Of a DNA stretch of 64,000 nt, positions 47,715 through 56,923 are shown in pieces. The notes under the pieces were generated by a model. The model had not been told where the DNA came from and searched no databases. It was given only the letters and a program-made list of their open reading frames with translations. Each line of letters starts with the position of its first letter. The stretch's first letter is position 1. This stretch comes from Anoxynatronum buryatiense (GTDB lineage Bacteria; Bacillota; Clostridia; Peptostreptococcales; Tindalliaceae), in the NCBI RefSeq assembly GCF_900182905.1, contig NZ_FXUF01000002.1, forward strand, positions 362,559 to 426,558. The letters run 5' to 3'. Position numbers and translations under genes: made by a program.

Positions 47715-48608
47715 ATGGAAATTCGTCAGTTGAAATATTTTGCTGCCGTGGCTGAACACCTAAACTTTACAGAAGCTTCCCGTCATCTTTATGTGGCTCA
47801 GTCGGCGGTAAGCCAGCAAGTGGCAGAACTTGAAAATCAACTGGGAGTGAAATTGTTTTGGCGCAACAAGCGTACGGTACGCCTCACCAGCGCCGGTGAA
47901 GTTTTGTTGAAGGAAACACAATTTCTCCTTTCAAGAATGGAAGAAGCGGCTGAAAAAACAAAAAGGGCTGATTCAGGGCTTATCGGGCGGCTGCGTATTG
48001 GGTTTTTGGGGTATACCGAGCGATTTATACTGCCTTCGCTGGTACGGCGCTTTCGCCATAAATACCCCCACATTGATCTGGAGCTGGAACAATATCATCA
48101 TGGAGATCTGATTGAGCGACTTAACAATGAAGAGTTGGATATCGGATTCACTTTTTCCTTCGGCGTTGAATCCATTGGCAGTTTGAATCGAATCTGTGTG
48201 CATCACGAGACGATGTCGGTGGTTCTTCATGAAGATCACCCTGCTGCACAAGAAGAAATCATTAATTTGGCAGATTTAGCGACGGAACCCTTTGTTGTAC
48301 TGAACCGGCGGGAATCACCACAGGGCTATCACCAGACATTGCAGATCTGTTCAACATATGGCTTTTCTCCAAACATTGTTCATGAGCCACGGTTGTTGCA
48401 AACCGTACTGATGTTGGTGGATGCAGGTATGGGCATTGCGGTGTTGCCCACAAGCGCAAAATTGCAAGCCTCCAAGAGTCTGCGTTTCATACAGTTGGAT
48501 GAACATCAGGGATCTCACGAACTGGTTGTAACCTGGAAAAAAAACACTGCCAACCCTTCCATAAATTTATTTCTGGAAGAATTGGCAGTGGAGAAGCCGG
48601 TGGAATAA
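47715..48608 (+). CDS. LysR-family transcriptional regulator
   Basis: 297 residues. The N-terminal helix-turn-helix reads IRQLKYFAAVAEHLNFTEASRHLYVAQSAVSQQVAELE. A substrate-binding domain follows (GRLRIGFLGYTERFILP; DIGFTF; GMGIAVLP). GAAGGAGTG precedes the ATG. It diverges from the vor operon with 270 bases between, so it may control vor in response to a 2-oxo acid or amino acid. It is convergent with the permease pair. Confidence 0.9.
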   Translation: MEIRQLKYFAAVAEHLNFTEASRHLYVAQSAVSQQVAELENQLGVKLFWRNKRTVRLTSAGEVLLKETQFLLSRMEEAAEKTKRADSGLIGRLRIGFLGYTERFILPSLVRRFRHKYPHIDLELEQYHHGDLIERLNNEELDIGFTFSFGVESIGSLNRICVHHETMSVVLHEDHPAAQEEIINLADLATEPFVVLNRRESPQGYHQTLQICSTYGFSPNIVHEPRLLQTVLMLVDAGMGIAVLPTSAKLQASKSLRFIQLDEHQGSHELVVTWKKNTANPSINLFLEELAVEKPVE

Positions 48609-48624
48609 ATGGCTGGACACACAT

Positions 48625-49161
48625 TTACCTGGCAAGGTGCTCTGCGTTTAGGTATAGGCGCTGGCGCTCATCATCAGAGATGAGAAAGTCAACTAACCAG
48701 GCGATGAATAAGATGCCTGGTATGTTCACCAACAACCGGGCAAGCATGAAGGGAACTCCCATAGAGGTCATTTCAAAAAGGAGCAGTGGAATCTTGGTGG
48801 TGGACCAGGCGCCTAAAAAAATCAAAATATTACGGTAGCTGGTCCCTTTTTTCATCAGGACTGCAGCTATGGGAAAAGCGCCATAAAGGGGACCGGCAGC
48901 GGCTGAGCCAAGAAAAAAGGCCAGCAGAACACCCTTGACACCTGAACCGGTTCCCATAAAACGCACCATGGTTTCCCGGGGCACCCAGACATCAAGCAGA
49001 CCCAGTAAAATGAAAATGGGCGGTACAATCATAAGCATCTCTTTCACGCTGAAAGCGGTTACCTGAAGTGCTGTTATGCCTTGTGGGGTATCGAAAAAAA
49101 ACAGCGTCATTAAGACTGCCAATGAAAAGACAGCAAAGCGATACTTTTTCAACAGTGCCAT
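48625..49161 (-). CDS. Permease half-protein, COG0701/DUF318-like (C-terminal half)
   Basis: 178 residues, about five membrane spans. VWVPRETMVRFMGTGSGVKGVLLAFFLGSAAAGPLYGAFPIAA resembles the repeated segment of YraQ/COG0701 permeases, which normally have two such halves in one chain. Its start overlaps the stop of the preceding half-gene by one base, so a two-subunit permease is likely. Its substrate is unknown. Confidence 0.68.
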   Translation of the reverse strand: MALLKKYRFAVFSLAVLMTLFFFDTPQGITALQVTAFSVKEMLMIVPPIFILLGLLDVWVPRETMVRFMGTGSGVKGVLLAFFLGSAAAGPLYGAFPIAAVLMKKGTSYRNILIFLGAWSTTKIPLLLFEMTSMGVPFMLARLLVNIPGILFIAWLVDFLISDDERQRLYLNAEHLAR

Positions 49162-49640
49162 CAGGATACCACCCTTCCAATGACCATTGCTACCACAAAC
49201 GAAAAGAGGAAGGCCAGTAGGTTGCGCAGCAAAGTTGATTTTTTCCCAAAGTAAGTGACTTCCACGGGAATGGTAATGATGCCGACCATCATCAGGGAAG
49301 AAATAAATGCGGCAATTTGCATGAGCCCGGCACCGCCTTCAAGGAGCAATGCAGCTGTCGGAAAAGCGACAAATCCGGGAATCAAGGTAACAGCACCCAC
49401 AACAGAGGCCAACACCACCCCCGACCAGCCTGATTGATCACCCAGAAGTTGACCAATGGTCAGTGGGTTCATGACGGCCATCATGACACCCACCAGTAAA
49501 ATAACACCAATAAACTGGGGGAGAATATTTTCGAAGGAACGCCAGGCTTTTTTAAGTGCCAGACGAGTCTTGTCCGGGTTTTTGCCGTAAGAAATGATCA
49601 GGATCAAAAAAGTGAAGAGATAAAGAAGGAGCTGTTGCAT
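49161..49640 (-). CDS. Permease half-protein, COG0701/DUF318-like (N-terminal half)
   Basis: 159 residues, about five membrane spans. NPLTIGQLLGDQSGWSGVVLASVVGAVTLIPGFVAFPTAALLLEGG is the counterpart of the repeated motif in the next gene. Together they cover one full permease. ATG at 49640 follows GTGAGGC; the frame is open to 49676. Translation of the second half is coupled by overlap at 49161. Confidence 0.68.
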   Translation of the reverse strand: MQQLLLYLFTFLILIISYGKNPDKTRLALKKAWRSFENILPQFIGVILLVGVMMAVMNPLTIGQLLGDQSGWSGVVLASVVGAVTLIPGFVAFPTAALLLEGGAGLMQIAAFISSLMMVGIITIPVEVTYFGKKSTLLRNLLAFLFSFVVAMVIGRVVS

Positions 49641-49702
49641 TATTAATGCCTCACTTTCAACTGGCACCTGCCACATAGCAGATGCCAGTTTATCAAGTCA
49701 GA

Positions 49703-50041
49703 TTAATTTTTTCGAAAAACAGTAATGGATAATTTTTGCAGGTTGTAGGAGACATCAGCACAGTCTACCAGTGACCCCAAAAGATTCAGTTCCTGGCGTG
49801 TGTCATTACCGCCCAACAAGCCCCAATAATATTCCTCCAACTCAGGCTGACGGGGAGTATTTAGCAGCTCATTCAATTGATCCAAATCTGCCGGACGGCT
49901 GAGACAGGTGCCTTCAAGCATTATTTTGCATTCGGTTTCGCCATAATGCAAGTCCATTTGCACATCATTGATATTGTTGCGAAAAAAGTAACCGATGAGT
50001 TCTTCAAGCATTTTAATGGCTTTCATGCGTTCGCTGGTCAA
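49703..50041 (-). CDS. Small conserved-looking protein next to DUF1576 gene, unknown function
   Basis: 112 residues, soluble, acidic; I do not recognise a family. Predicted helices at the start (MKAIKMLEELIGYFF) precede beta-rich segments (DVQMDLHYGETECKIMLEGTC and LQKLSITVFRK). The start is TTG at 50041, eight bases after AGGAGG. It lies 41 bases downstream of the DUF1576 gene on the same strand, so they probably act together. Confidence 0.6.
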   Translation of the reverse strand: MTSERMKAIKMLEELIGYFFRNNINDVQMDLHYGETECKIMLEGTCLSRPADLDQLNELLNTPRQPELEEYYWGLLGGNDTRQELNLLGSLVDCADVSYNLQKLSITVFRKN

Positions 50042-50082
50042 AGAGCAGTCCTCCTTTTCATGTTTACATGGTAGGGGTAAGT

Positions 50083-51399
50083 TTAAGAAGATTTTTTTAA
50101 TGCATCAAAAATGGGCACAAGCACTGCAGCTACAAAGCCGCCAGAAAACCCATTGTTGTATAAGTTCATACCACCGTGTAAGTAGCCCACATTCATCACC
50201 ATGGACATGTGAAAGAAGCCAGCAATAATACCATAGCCCCAACCGTAGTAACCGGCAATGGGGGCGAGGGTGGTGCCAAAGAGAGCTGCCAGCAGCGCAC
50301 CTGTGGCATTTACCTCCCATACTTGTACCAGCGAAGCCAGGTAGACGCCTGCCAAAACGGGCAATATGTTTTTGACATGCTTACCAAAAGCACCAAATCC
50401 AACGATGGTGAAAATGCCACCAATGGTGGGCCCATTCAGTTGTCCCCCCACTAAAAGGACATAGCCGGTGGAAATATACCCCAGCAGAGCCATGTTCATC
50501 ATGGAAGCTCCAAAGCCGTTGGAAGTAACAAAATCGGAAACCAAACGGCCAGACTGTCGCCAGATACGTGTCAGGCCGGGCATGACACGCCGGCTGAAGT
50601 AAAACCCGGTAATCAGCATACCTGTAAAGAAAACGAACAGATAAGTGCCCAGTAAACGATTATATCCTTCTGCAACAATAAGCGTTGATGGATTCTGAAA
50701 ATCAAAAGCCCTCAACATGGCCATAAAAAACATACCGGTAACACCTGCAGTGAAACCGATGTTATAAAGGTTGAAGCCTTGGTGAAACTTGACGAAGTGA
50801 TTGGCCAGGGGAGGAAGGCAGAAGCCTGCGATAATTCCGGCCAGAATACCTGCTGGAAAAGCAAGTGCAGGAGAGAGACCAAGCCCAAAGGTAATTTGGC
50901 TGATCAAAGGCCCCAGGGCTGTACCGAAGAAAGCAATCAGGATAAACTTGCTGAATTTCTCCTGTTGATAACGGGCGTGAAGCAGAACGCCCACCATGAT
51001 CGCCCACACATTATAGATGTTCTTACCAAAGAGAGCAAATCCGGCGATGGTAAAGACAGCAGCCATAACGGGCCCATTCATATTGACTTCGTTGCGGCGG
51101 GCAATGGCAATGGCAGCCAGCATCAATAGACCACTGTTGAAAAATGCTGCGCCAACATTCCCCACAATCAGGTAATCGGTGACAAGAATGCTGGGAGCGA
51201 CCACAATACGAGTCATACCTGCCAAAATCTCCGAGGGTGTATTAAAGAAGATAGATGATAGCACTAAGATACAGGCTATTACAGTCACAATTCGGTACTT
51301 CACTGTTTCGTCAACAACCACAAAACCCTTTCGCTCTTGGATTTCTTCTTCTGATTTGGGTAGCTGAGCGTTTCGAGTAAGTTCAGCGGATTTCTCCAA
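50083..51399 (-). CDS. DUF1576-type multi-span membrane protein
   Basis: 438 residues with about 12 spans and an internal duplication. Both halves contain GPVMAAVFTIAGFALFGKNIYN and GPTIGGIFTIVGFGAFGKHVKN, each followed by a conserved GFNLYNIGFTAG or GMNLYNNGFSGG. This is the pattern of the DUF1576 family, found mainly in Firmicutes and without an assigned activity. The repeat suggests a transporter. The start is TTG at 51399 behind AGGAGG; the ORF opens at GTG 51426, upstream of that ribosome site. Confidence 0.75.
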   Translation of the reverse strand: MEKSAELTRNAQLPKSEEEIQERKGFVVVDETVKYRIVTVIACILVLSSIFFNTPSEILAGMTRIVVAPSILVTDYLIVGNVGAAFFNSGLLMLAAIAIARRNEVNMNGPVMAAVFTIAGFALFGKNIYNVWAIMVGVLLHARYQQEKFSKFILIAFFGTALGPLISQITFGLGLSPALAFPAGILAGIIAGFCLPPLANHFVKFHQGFNLYNIGFTAGVTGMFFMAMLRAFDFQNPSTLIVAEGYNRLLGTYLFVFFTGMLITGFYFSRRVMPGLTRIWRQSGRLVSDFVTSNGFGASMMNMALLGYISTGYVLLVGGQLNGPTIGGIFTIVGFGAFGKHVKNILPVLAGVYLASLVQVWEVNATGALLAALFGTTLAPIAGYYGWGYGIIAGFFHMSMVMNVGYLHGGMNLYNNGFSGGFVAAVLVPIFDALKKSS

Positions 51400-51531
51400 A
51401 TGATAACCTCCTGACAAATGATTCACAAGTATTCAAAACACGGTCATAGTATAACAGCTATGTAAAAGGATTAAAAGAGAAATCGATGAAATTCTCTTTC
51501 TTTTTTACAAAATGAGGGTGCGGGCGTCAAC

Positions 51532-51852
51532 TTACATATATGTGAGCAGCCAGAAGATGCCAAGACCCACCAGAGTGGTTGCCAGCAGATTTTTTGTTTT
51601 CCAGGCAACTGCCAATGCCAGCAAACCGGCCACCAGCCGATGATTTCCAATAGAAAGAACGGGTGCCCCGTTCTGGATGACCAATGCCGGGAAGATCAGG
51701 GCTGAAAGGACAGCAGCGGGAACAAATCGCATGGAACGGTGAATCCATTGAGGCAGAGTCATTCGGCCATATAGAAAGATAAATGAAAAACGAAGCAGGA
51801 AGGTTCCCAATGCAATGGCAGAGAGCAAAGGCAGCAAGGCAGAATTAGTCAT
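51532..51852 (-). CDS. azlD: AzlD-family branched-chain amino-acid exporter subunit
   Basis: 106 residues and four membrane spans (LLPLLSAIALGTFLLRFSF; FVPAAVLSALIFPAL). It is the small partner of AzlC, together a branched-chain amino acid exporter. The start overlaps the azlC stop by eight bases. Confidence 0.9.
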   Translation of the reverse strand: MTNSALLPLLSAIALGTFLLRFSFIFLYGRMTLPQWIHRSMRFVPAAVLSALIFPALVIQNGAPVLSIGNHRLVAGLLALAVAWKTKNLLATTLVGLGIFWLLTYM

Positions 51853-52552
51853 GATGAGCTGCCTCCTCTACTTTGGGTTTCCCGAAATGTTCTGCCAGTG
51901 CGCCGGCAGCAATTCCAGAAATGGCAGCCAGTACCAGACCGCCGTTCATGGGAATGGGTGCAGCAACCACTGCCACGACTCCCCCGGTAACAACAGCGAT
52001 AACAACAGGTATATCATTGACGGATTTCATGAGTACAGCAATGAAGGTGAGGGGAATGGCGAAATCCAAGCCAAGATGTGAGGGAATCACTGCACCCAGC
52101 AGAATTCCTGCAATCGTGAAGGTCTGCCACACGGCCCACATAATGAGAGAAGCCCCCAGATAGAACCATCGTGGGTTTTCGTCAGGGTCATTGATAAAGT
52201 GAGCCAGCGACATGGCATAGCTTTGGTCGGTCATCAGATGAGACAGCAGCACTTTCCACCCAAAAGGTTCTTTTTTAAAATAAGGGGCGATGGACAAGCT
52301 GTAAATCATAAAACGAAAGTTGATGATGATGGCTGTGTAAAGAATCACCAGCGATGAAGCACCGGTATGAATTAACTGCAATACTGCCAGTTGTGCAGCT
52401 CCTGCAAAAATGAACAATGACATAAACATGGTCATGCCGGGAGAAACACCGGTGTTGATCGCTGTAATGCCTGTGATCATGGCAAAGGGGATGATGCCCA
52501 GCAACACTGGTAACATCGTTTGTGCTCCCCGCAGCATACTTGATGATTTCAT
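51845..52552 (-). CDS. azlC: AzlC-family branched-chain amino-acid exporter subunit
   Basis: 235 residues. GIIPFAMITGITAINTGVSPGMTMFMSLFIFAGAAQLAVLQLIHTGAS and MTDQSYAMSL are the AzlC signature regions. With AzlD it exports branched-chain amino acids or analogues. AAAGGATC precedes the start. It diverges from the MDR gene across an AT-rich gap with TTTCAA/TTTGAT short repeats. Confidence 0.92.
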   Translation of the reverse strand: MKSSSMLRGAQTMLPVLLGIIPFAMITGITAINTGVSPGMTMFMSLFIFAGAAQLAVLQLIHTGASSLVILYTAIIINFRFMIYSLSIAPYFKKEPFGWKVLLSHLMTDQSYAMSLAHFINDPDENPRWFYLGASLIMWAVWQTFTIAGILLGAVIPSHLGLDFAIPLTFIAVLMKSVNDIPVVIAVVTGGVVAVVAAPIPMNGGLVLAAISGIAAGALAEHFGKPKVEEAAHHD

Positions 52553-52700
52553 GTGAACAGATCCTTTCGGTCAATTTCAATTTTGATTTCGATTTCATTT
52601 CAATAAACAATGGTTTTGTTCTGTGTTTAAGAGGGAATGTATATAAAGATAAGAATGCAGACCATGCTGCTATGACAGTTAACAAAAGGAGTTGAATAAA

Positions 52701-53696
52701 ATGAAAGCAATGATCATTCGTGAATTTGGCGGTCCTGAAAAATTTCATATGGCAGACATCGCCGAACCCAAACCAAAAGCAAATCAGGTACTTGTTCGGG
52801 TCAAAACATCTTCGGTAAATCCCATCGACATGAAAATTCGCAGTGGGCTGGTTCCTGCTGCAGCACCGCCTTTTCCAGCCGTATTAAACGTGGATGTGGC
52901 AGGTGTCGTGGTTGAAGTGGGGGCGGCAGTGGATGGATTTTCGCCAGGTGACCGAGTGGTCGCCCTTGGTGGCGGCGTGAAAGGTCATCAAGGAGCTTTG
53001 GCTGAATATACATGCATCGACGCGCCGTTGTTGGCAAAAATACCTGATGAAGTATCTGATACCGCAGCGGCAGCAATGCCGGTGGCGGGTTTAACTGCCT
53101 GGGAAGCCCTTGTGAACCGGGGGCAGGTAAAGGCTGATGATCTGGTACTGATTCACGGCGGTGCCGGCGGAGTGGGGCACATGGCGGTACAGCTGGCCGC
53201 TGCTCTGGGGACAGAAGTGGCCACCACTGTTTCTGGCGACGAGAAAGCGGCATTGGCGAAAAAACTGGGTGCCCGTCATGTGATTGATTATCGAAAAGAA
53301 CCGGTTGAAGCTTATGTGCAGGCTTACACCAATGAGAGAGGTTTTAGGTTTGTGCTGGACACTGTGGGTGGTGAAAATCTGGACCGCTCTTTCCAGGCTG
53401 CGGCTTTAAAAGGAATTGTGGTGGCAACCAATACCCGGTCTACTCATGATCTGGCCCTTATGCACGGAAAGGGACTGACGCTCCATGTGGTGTTTTTGCT
53501 GGTTCCCCTATTGTTCGGGCTTGAGAAAGAACGAGTGGGCTCAGATCTGAAAAAACTGCTGGCAATGACAGCAGAAGGACGGCTGTCACCGGTGCTTCAT
53601 CAGCAGTCATTTGGATTCAGTGAAATCAAAGGGGCTCATGAGTTGCTGGAACAGGGAGATTACCTTGGAAAAATAAGCTTGGTAAACGATTTGTAG
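52701..53696 (+). CDS. NADP-dependent quinone-oxidoreductase-like MDR protein
   Basis: 331 residues, zinc-free medium-chain family. KAMIIREFGGPEKF and VKTSSVNPIDMKIRSG are N-terminal signatures. The nucleotide motif is HGGAGGVGHMAVQLAAALG, followed by GARHVIDYRKE and VLDTVGGE. It probably reduces quinones or enals. AAAAGGAG precedes the ATG at 52701. It stands alone and is convergent with sdaAA. Confidence 0.88.
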   Translation: MKAMIIREFGGPEKFHMADIAEPKPKANQVLVRVKTSSVNPIDMKIRSGLVPAAAPPFPAVLNVDVAGVVVEVGAAVDGFSPGDRVVALGGGVKGHQGALAEYTCIDAPLLAKIPDEVSDTAAAAMPVAGLTAWEALVNRGQVKADDLVLIHGGAGGVGHMAVQLAAALGTEVATTVSGDEKAALAKKLGARHVIDYRKEPVEAYVQAYTNERGFRFVLDTVGGENLDRSFQAAALKGIVVATNTRSTHDLALMHGKGLTLHVVFLLVPLLFGLEKERVGSDLKKLLAMTAEGRLSPVLHQQSFGFSEIKGAHELLEQGDYLGKISLVNDL

Positions 53697-53713
53697 GGAA
53701 TGGCTACGCAGCC

Positions 53714-54586
53714 TTACCTGTCAGCCAGCTGTTTTTTCAGCCGACAGGCGGTAGGTGTAACTGCAATACCACCTCTGGCTGTTTCTCGCAATGTTTCTGG
53801 CAGGCTGCGGCCAACTTCTCCCATGGCCGCAACCACTTCATCAAATGGAATAATGCTGGTGATGCCAGCCAGCGCCATTTCAGCACTGATCAGGGCATTG
53901 GCAGCACCCAGGCCGTTTCTTTTCTGACAGGGAGACTCCACAAGACCAGCCACGGGATCACATACCTGGCCCATCACATTTTTCAATGCAATGGCTGCAG
54001 CATGCAAGCTTGTTTCCGGGGTGGCACCCATCAGTTCACAGATGGCAGAGGCGGTCATGGCAGCGGCAGAACCCGTTTCAGCCTGACAGCCGCCTTCTGC
54101 ACCTGAGACGGTGGCATTGTGAAAAATAATGGTACCAATGGCAGCAGCATTGAAAAGGCCACTGACCACCTGGTCATCACTCCATTCAAAGGTTTCCTGC
54201 AATGCCTTTAAGGTACCGGGCAGAATGCCACAGGAACCGCCTGTGGGTGCAGCCACCACAATTCCCATGGAGGCATTGACTTCCAAGAGTCCCATGGCAT
54301 ATGCCACAGCTTTCCCAGTTACCTGTCCGCAAAGGGAAGTGTTGTTATGGACCCGGTGCATCAACTTGATGCCTTCGCCTCCAATTAGACCACCCATTGA
54401 GGTGCGCGGTTTTTCAAGGGAAAGTTGAATTCCCTGCTGCATTACCTGCCATTGGTCGTGCATACGCTGCCGAATGGCAACTTCTGGTGTTGAGAACAAA
54501 TCGGCTTCCTGATGAATCATGACTTGTGAGATAGAGCAACGTCTTTGGCTGCAGGTTTGCAGCAATTGTTCGCCGAGATAAAACAT
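53714..54586 (-). CDS. sdaAA: L-serine dehydratase, iron-sulfur-dependent, alpha subunit
   Basis: 290 residues. The iron-sulfur cysteines lie in GGSCGILPGTLKALQE, GGCQAETGSAAAMTASAI and GQVCDPVAGLVESPCQKRNG. With SdaAB it converts L-serine to pyruvate and ammonia. ATG at 54586 follows AAGGAGG; the frame is open to 54616. It is 166 bases downstream of sdaAB. Confidence 0.95.
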   Translation of the reverse strand: MFYLGEQLLQTCSQRRCSISQVMIHQEADLFSTPEVAIRQRMHDQWQVMQQGIQLSLEKPRTSMGGLIGGEGIKLMHRVHNNTSLCGQVTGKAVAYAMGLLEVNASMGIVVAAPTGGSCGILPGTLKALQETFEWSDDQVVSGLFNAAAIGTIIFHNATVSGAEGGCQAETGSAAAMTASAICELMGATPETSLHAAAIALKNVMGQVCDPVAGLVESPCQKRNGLGAANALISAEMALAGITSIIPFDEVVAAMGEVGRSLPETLRETARGGIAVTPTACRLKKQLADR

Positions 54587-54752
54587 GAAAATTCCTCCTT
54601 GAAGAAACACAGGCATGCTGCCTTTCGAATGGTTGAGATAAAGAAATGTTCATGATGGTAAAAGACTGATTCTGAATGACAATCTTGCTTGATTGTTTAT
54701 CCCTTTTCTGACTAAGCAATGACCGGCGGGGGAGGTTCACCTAAGATGATCA

Positions 54753-55436
54753 TCAGCCAGAGCTGGTCTCAAAAGAGATGAGAAATACATCTGAAATGGC
54801 AGCATGTGCAGCAATAGAGGCAATCAACTCCGGTGGAACCGGCTCGTCTGTTTCCAAAATGGTGTAGGCAGCATCTCCTTTTTCATGGCGATACATGCGA
54901 ATGGTTCCAATATTAATGGAAGAACCTGCCAGCAGGCTGGTAATATGAGCAGCCACACCGGGGCGATCCAATTGCTGAACAATAAGGGTGGGATATTCTC
55001 CCGTGAAAGAAACTTCAATACCATTGATGCGGGTGATGATGACTTCACCGCCGCCAATGGAGGCCCCTTCAAGCGACAAACGACGTCCAGAAGCTCCCTG
55101 GGCAGTCATCGAAACCGTATTGGGATGCATGGAGGGTGTCAGTGGAGCTGTTTCAAAGGAATAGACAATTTTTTTTTCAGAGGCAATGGCAAGCGCGCGG
55201 GGAATATCCGGGTGATCAGTGGGATACCCCATGATCCCAGCCACCAGAGCCCGGTCAGTTCCGTGACCTTTGTACGTGTCTGAAAATGAACCGTGAAGTA
55301 AAAAATCAACCTGAACCACAGGCTCTTTCAGAATACGGCAGGCGATGAGGGCGATGCGCAGTGCGCCTGCCGTATGAGAACTGGAAGGACCCGCCATCAC
55401 TGGTCCAATGATATCAAATGCACTTAGTTTTTTCAT
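54753..55436 (-). CDS. sdaAB: L-serine dehydratase, iron-sulfur-dependent, beta subunit
   Basis: 227 residues. FDIIGPVMAGPSSSHTAGALRIALIA is the beta-subunit signature, and the last 75 residues form an ACT domain (YPTLIVQQLDRPGVAAHITSLLAGSSINIGTIRM) that probably senses serine. On the minus strand TATAAT occurs at 55461-55466 before the start. It diverges from the riboflavin operon. Confidence 0.95.
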   Translation of the reverse strand: MKKLSAFDIIGPVMAGPSSSHTAGALRIALIACRILKEPVVQVDFLLHGSFSDTYKGHGTDRALVAGIMGYPTDHPDIPRALAIASEKKIVYSFETAPLTPSMHPNTVSMTAQGASGRRLSLEGASIGGGEVIITRINGIEVSFTGEYPTLIVQQLDRPGVAAHITSLLAGSSINIGTIRMYRHEKGDAAYTILETDEPVPPELIASIAAHAAISDVFLISFETSSG

Positions 55437-55537
55437 AGTTGTTCACTCCTTACCACCACTATTATACCGTTTTTTTGTTTAAAGAGAAGTATCTTTCACT
55501 AAATGATACAAAGTTAACGAAAGTGACAACTTAATGG

Positions 55538-55565
55538 TTGACAATTCATCTGAATGTGCTATCAT
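55538..55565 (+). promoter_or_regulatory. Promoter of the riboflavin operon
   Basis: Perfect TTGACA at 55538-55543 and TATCAT at 55560-55565, spaced by 16 bases, ending ten bases before the FMN riboswitch. Confidence 0.75.
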
Positions 55566-55574
55566 GAAACCAAA

Positions 55575-55680
55575 CTTCAGGGACAGGTGAAATTCCGTAC
55601 CGGCGGTGAAAGCCCGCGAGCCGAAAGGTTGATCTGGTGAGATTCCAGAGCCGACAGTTAAAGTCTGGATGGGAGAAGCA
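55575..55680 (+). ncRNA. FMN riboswitch (RFN element)
   Basis: The conserved RFN core is readable in order: CTTCAGGGACAGGTGAAATT, then CCGGCGGTGAAAGCCCGCGA, CGAAAGGTTGATCTGGTGAG, CCGACAGTTAAAGTCTGGAT, and GGGAGAAG closing the P1 helix. It precedes ribD and is followed by a terminator, so FMN should stop transcription of the riboflavin operon. Confidence 0.97.
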
Positions 55681-55748
55681 TGATATGACGGTGGCGGTTG
55701 TTGCTGCTGTTTGTGGGGGGTTAATTGTCACCCCTGTGAAAATCCCGT

Positions 55749-55780
55749 TCCTGAAGCGAAAGAGAGCTTCAGGATTTTTT
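55749..55780 (+). terminator. Riboswitch-controlled terminator before ribD
   Basis: TCCTGAAGC and GCTTCAGGA (9-bp stem, 8-base loop) followed by six T residues. The CCTGAAG arm is complementary to CTTCAGG at the start of the riboswitch, which offers an antiterminator pairing. Confidence 0.88.
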
Positions 55781-55811
55781 ATTTTCCTGACAGAGAACAG
55801 GAGTGAAATGG

Positions 55812-56918
55812 ATGCATGGAGAACATGAAGTATGGATGAAACGAGCCCTGGAACTGGCAGAGGAAGGATGGGGAACTACCAGCCCTAACCCTCTGGTGGG
55901 AGCGGTGCTGGTAAAAAATGGAAAACTGATTGGGCAGGGACGCCATCTTCGTGCGGGCGGTCCCCATGCAGAAGTGGAGGCTCTGCAGCAGGCAGGCGTG
56001 GCAGCGTCAGGAGCCGATTTATATGTGACGCTGGAACCATGCAGTCACTTCGGAAAAACACCTCCCTGTGCCGAAGCTCTCATCAGGGCTGGTATACGGC
56101 GGGCATATGTTGCCATACAAGACCCCAACCCATTGGTGGCCGGAAATGGCATACGCATGCTTCGGGAAGCCGGCATTGAAGTGGTGGAAGGGATACTGGA
56201 ACATGAGGCTCGGGAGCTGAATGATATTTTCATTCATTATATCACCCACCGAACTCCCTATGTTATTTACAAAACGGCCATGAGTCTTGATGGAAAAACT
56301 GCAGCCAATACAGGACATTCTCAATGGGTTACCGGCGAAGCAGCCAGGCGGTCTGTTCATTGGATGCGCCAGCGGGTAGGTGCCATTATGGTGGGAATCA
56401 GCACGGTGTTGAAGGATGACCCCCAGTTGACGGTGCGCGGTTTGCCAATGCCCCCAGTACACCCTCTGCGGATTGTTGCTGACAGCCAGGGGCGCATTCC
56501 TCTCACCTGTCAACTGGTTAATCGAGTTGGAGATGCACCGACAATGGTGGCTACCACAGAAAGAATGGATCAGGAAACTGAAATTAAGCTTCGCAAAAAG
56601 GGCGTTCAGGTGTTAAGAACACATTCTGTTCATGGACAGGTTAATTTAAAAGAGTTGCTTGAAGAACTGGGAAAGAGAAACATTGACAGCCTTTTGCTGG
56701 AAGGGGGCAGTACTCTGGCTGCAGCCGCTTTGGAACAACAACTGGTGAATAAAATCATGTTTTATCTTGCTCCAAAGCTGATTGGAGGCAGTCTCGCCCC
56801 TGGCGTTTTGGCGGGGAAAGGAATTGACTGGATGGATGATTGCACATGGGTGGATGATATGAAGGCTCATCCCATCGGCGAAGACATTCTCATCACCGGA
56901 ACCATTCGAAAGAGGTGA
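55812..56918 (+). CDS. ribD: Bifunctional diaminohydroxyphosphoribosylaminopyrimidine deaminase / reductase
   Basis: 368 residues. The N-terminal deaminase (about 1-145) has GGPHAEVEALQQAG and TLEPCSHFGKTPPC, the zinc-binding HAE and PCxxxxxxPPC motifs. The C-terminal reductase has VIYKTAMSLDGKTAANTGHSQWVTGEAARR and LLLEGGSTLAAA. It performs the second and third steps of riboflavin synthesis. ATG at 55812 is eight bases after AGGAG; GTG at 55803 overlaps that site. Confidence 0.96.
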   Translation: MHGEHEVWMKRALELAEEGWGTTSPNPLVGAVLVKNGKLIGQGRHLRAGGPHAEVEALQQAGVAASGADLYVTLEPCSHFGKTPPCAEALIRAGIRRAYVAIQDPNPLVAGNGIRMLREAGIEVVEGILEHEARELNDIFIHYITHRTPYVIYKTAMSLDGKTAANTGHSQWVTGEAARRSVHWMRQRVGAIMVGISTVLKDDPQLTVRGLPMPPVHPLRIVADSQGRIPLTCQLVNRVGDAPTMVATTERMDQETEIKLRKKGVQVLRTHSVHGQVNLKELLEELGKRNIDSLLLEGGSTLAAAALEQQLVNKIMFYLAPKLIGGSLAPGVLAGKGIDWMDDCTWVDDMKAHPIGEDILITGTIRKR

Positions 56919-56923
56919 AAAAA

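Noticed and set aside
56019..56513. 164-codon frame antisense to ribD
   Set aside because: Fully inside a well-supported gene, and the product has no motif or ribosome site.
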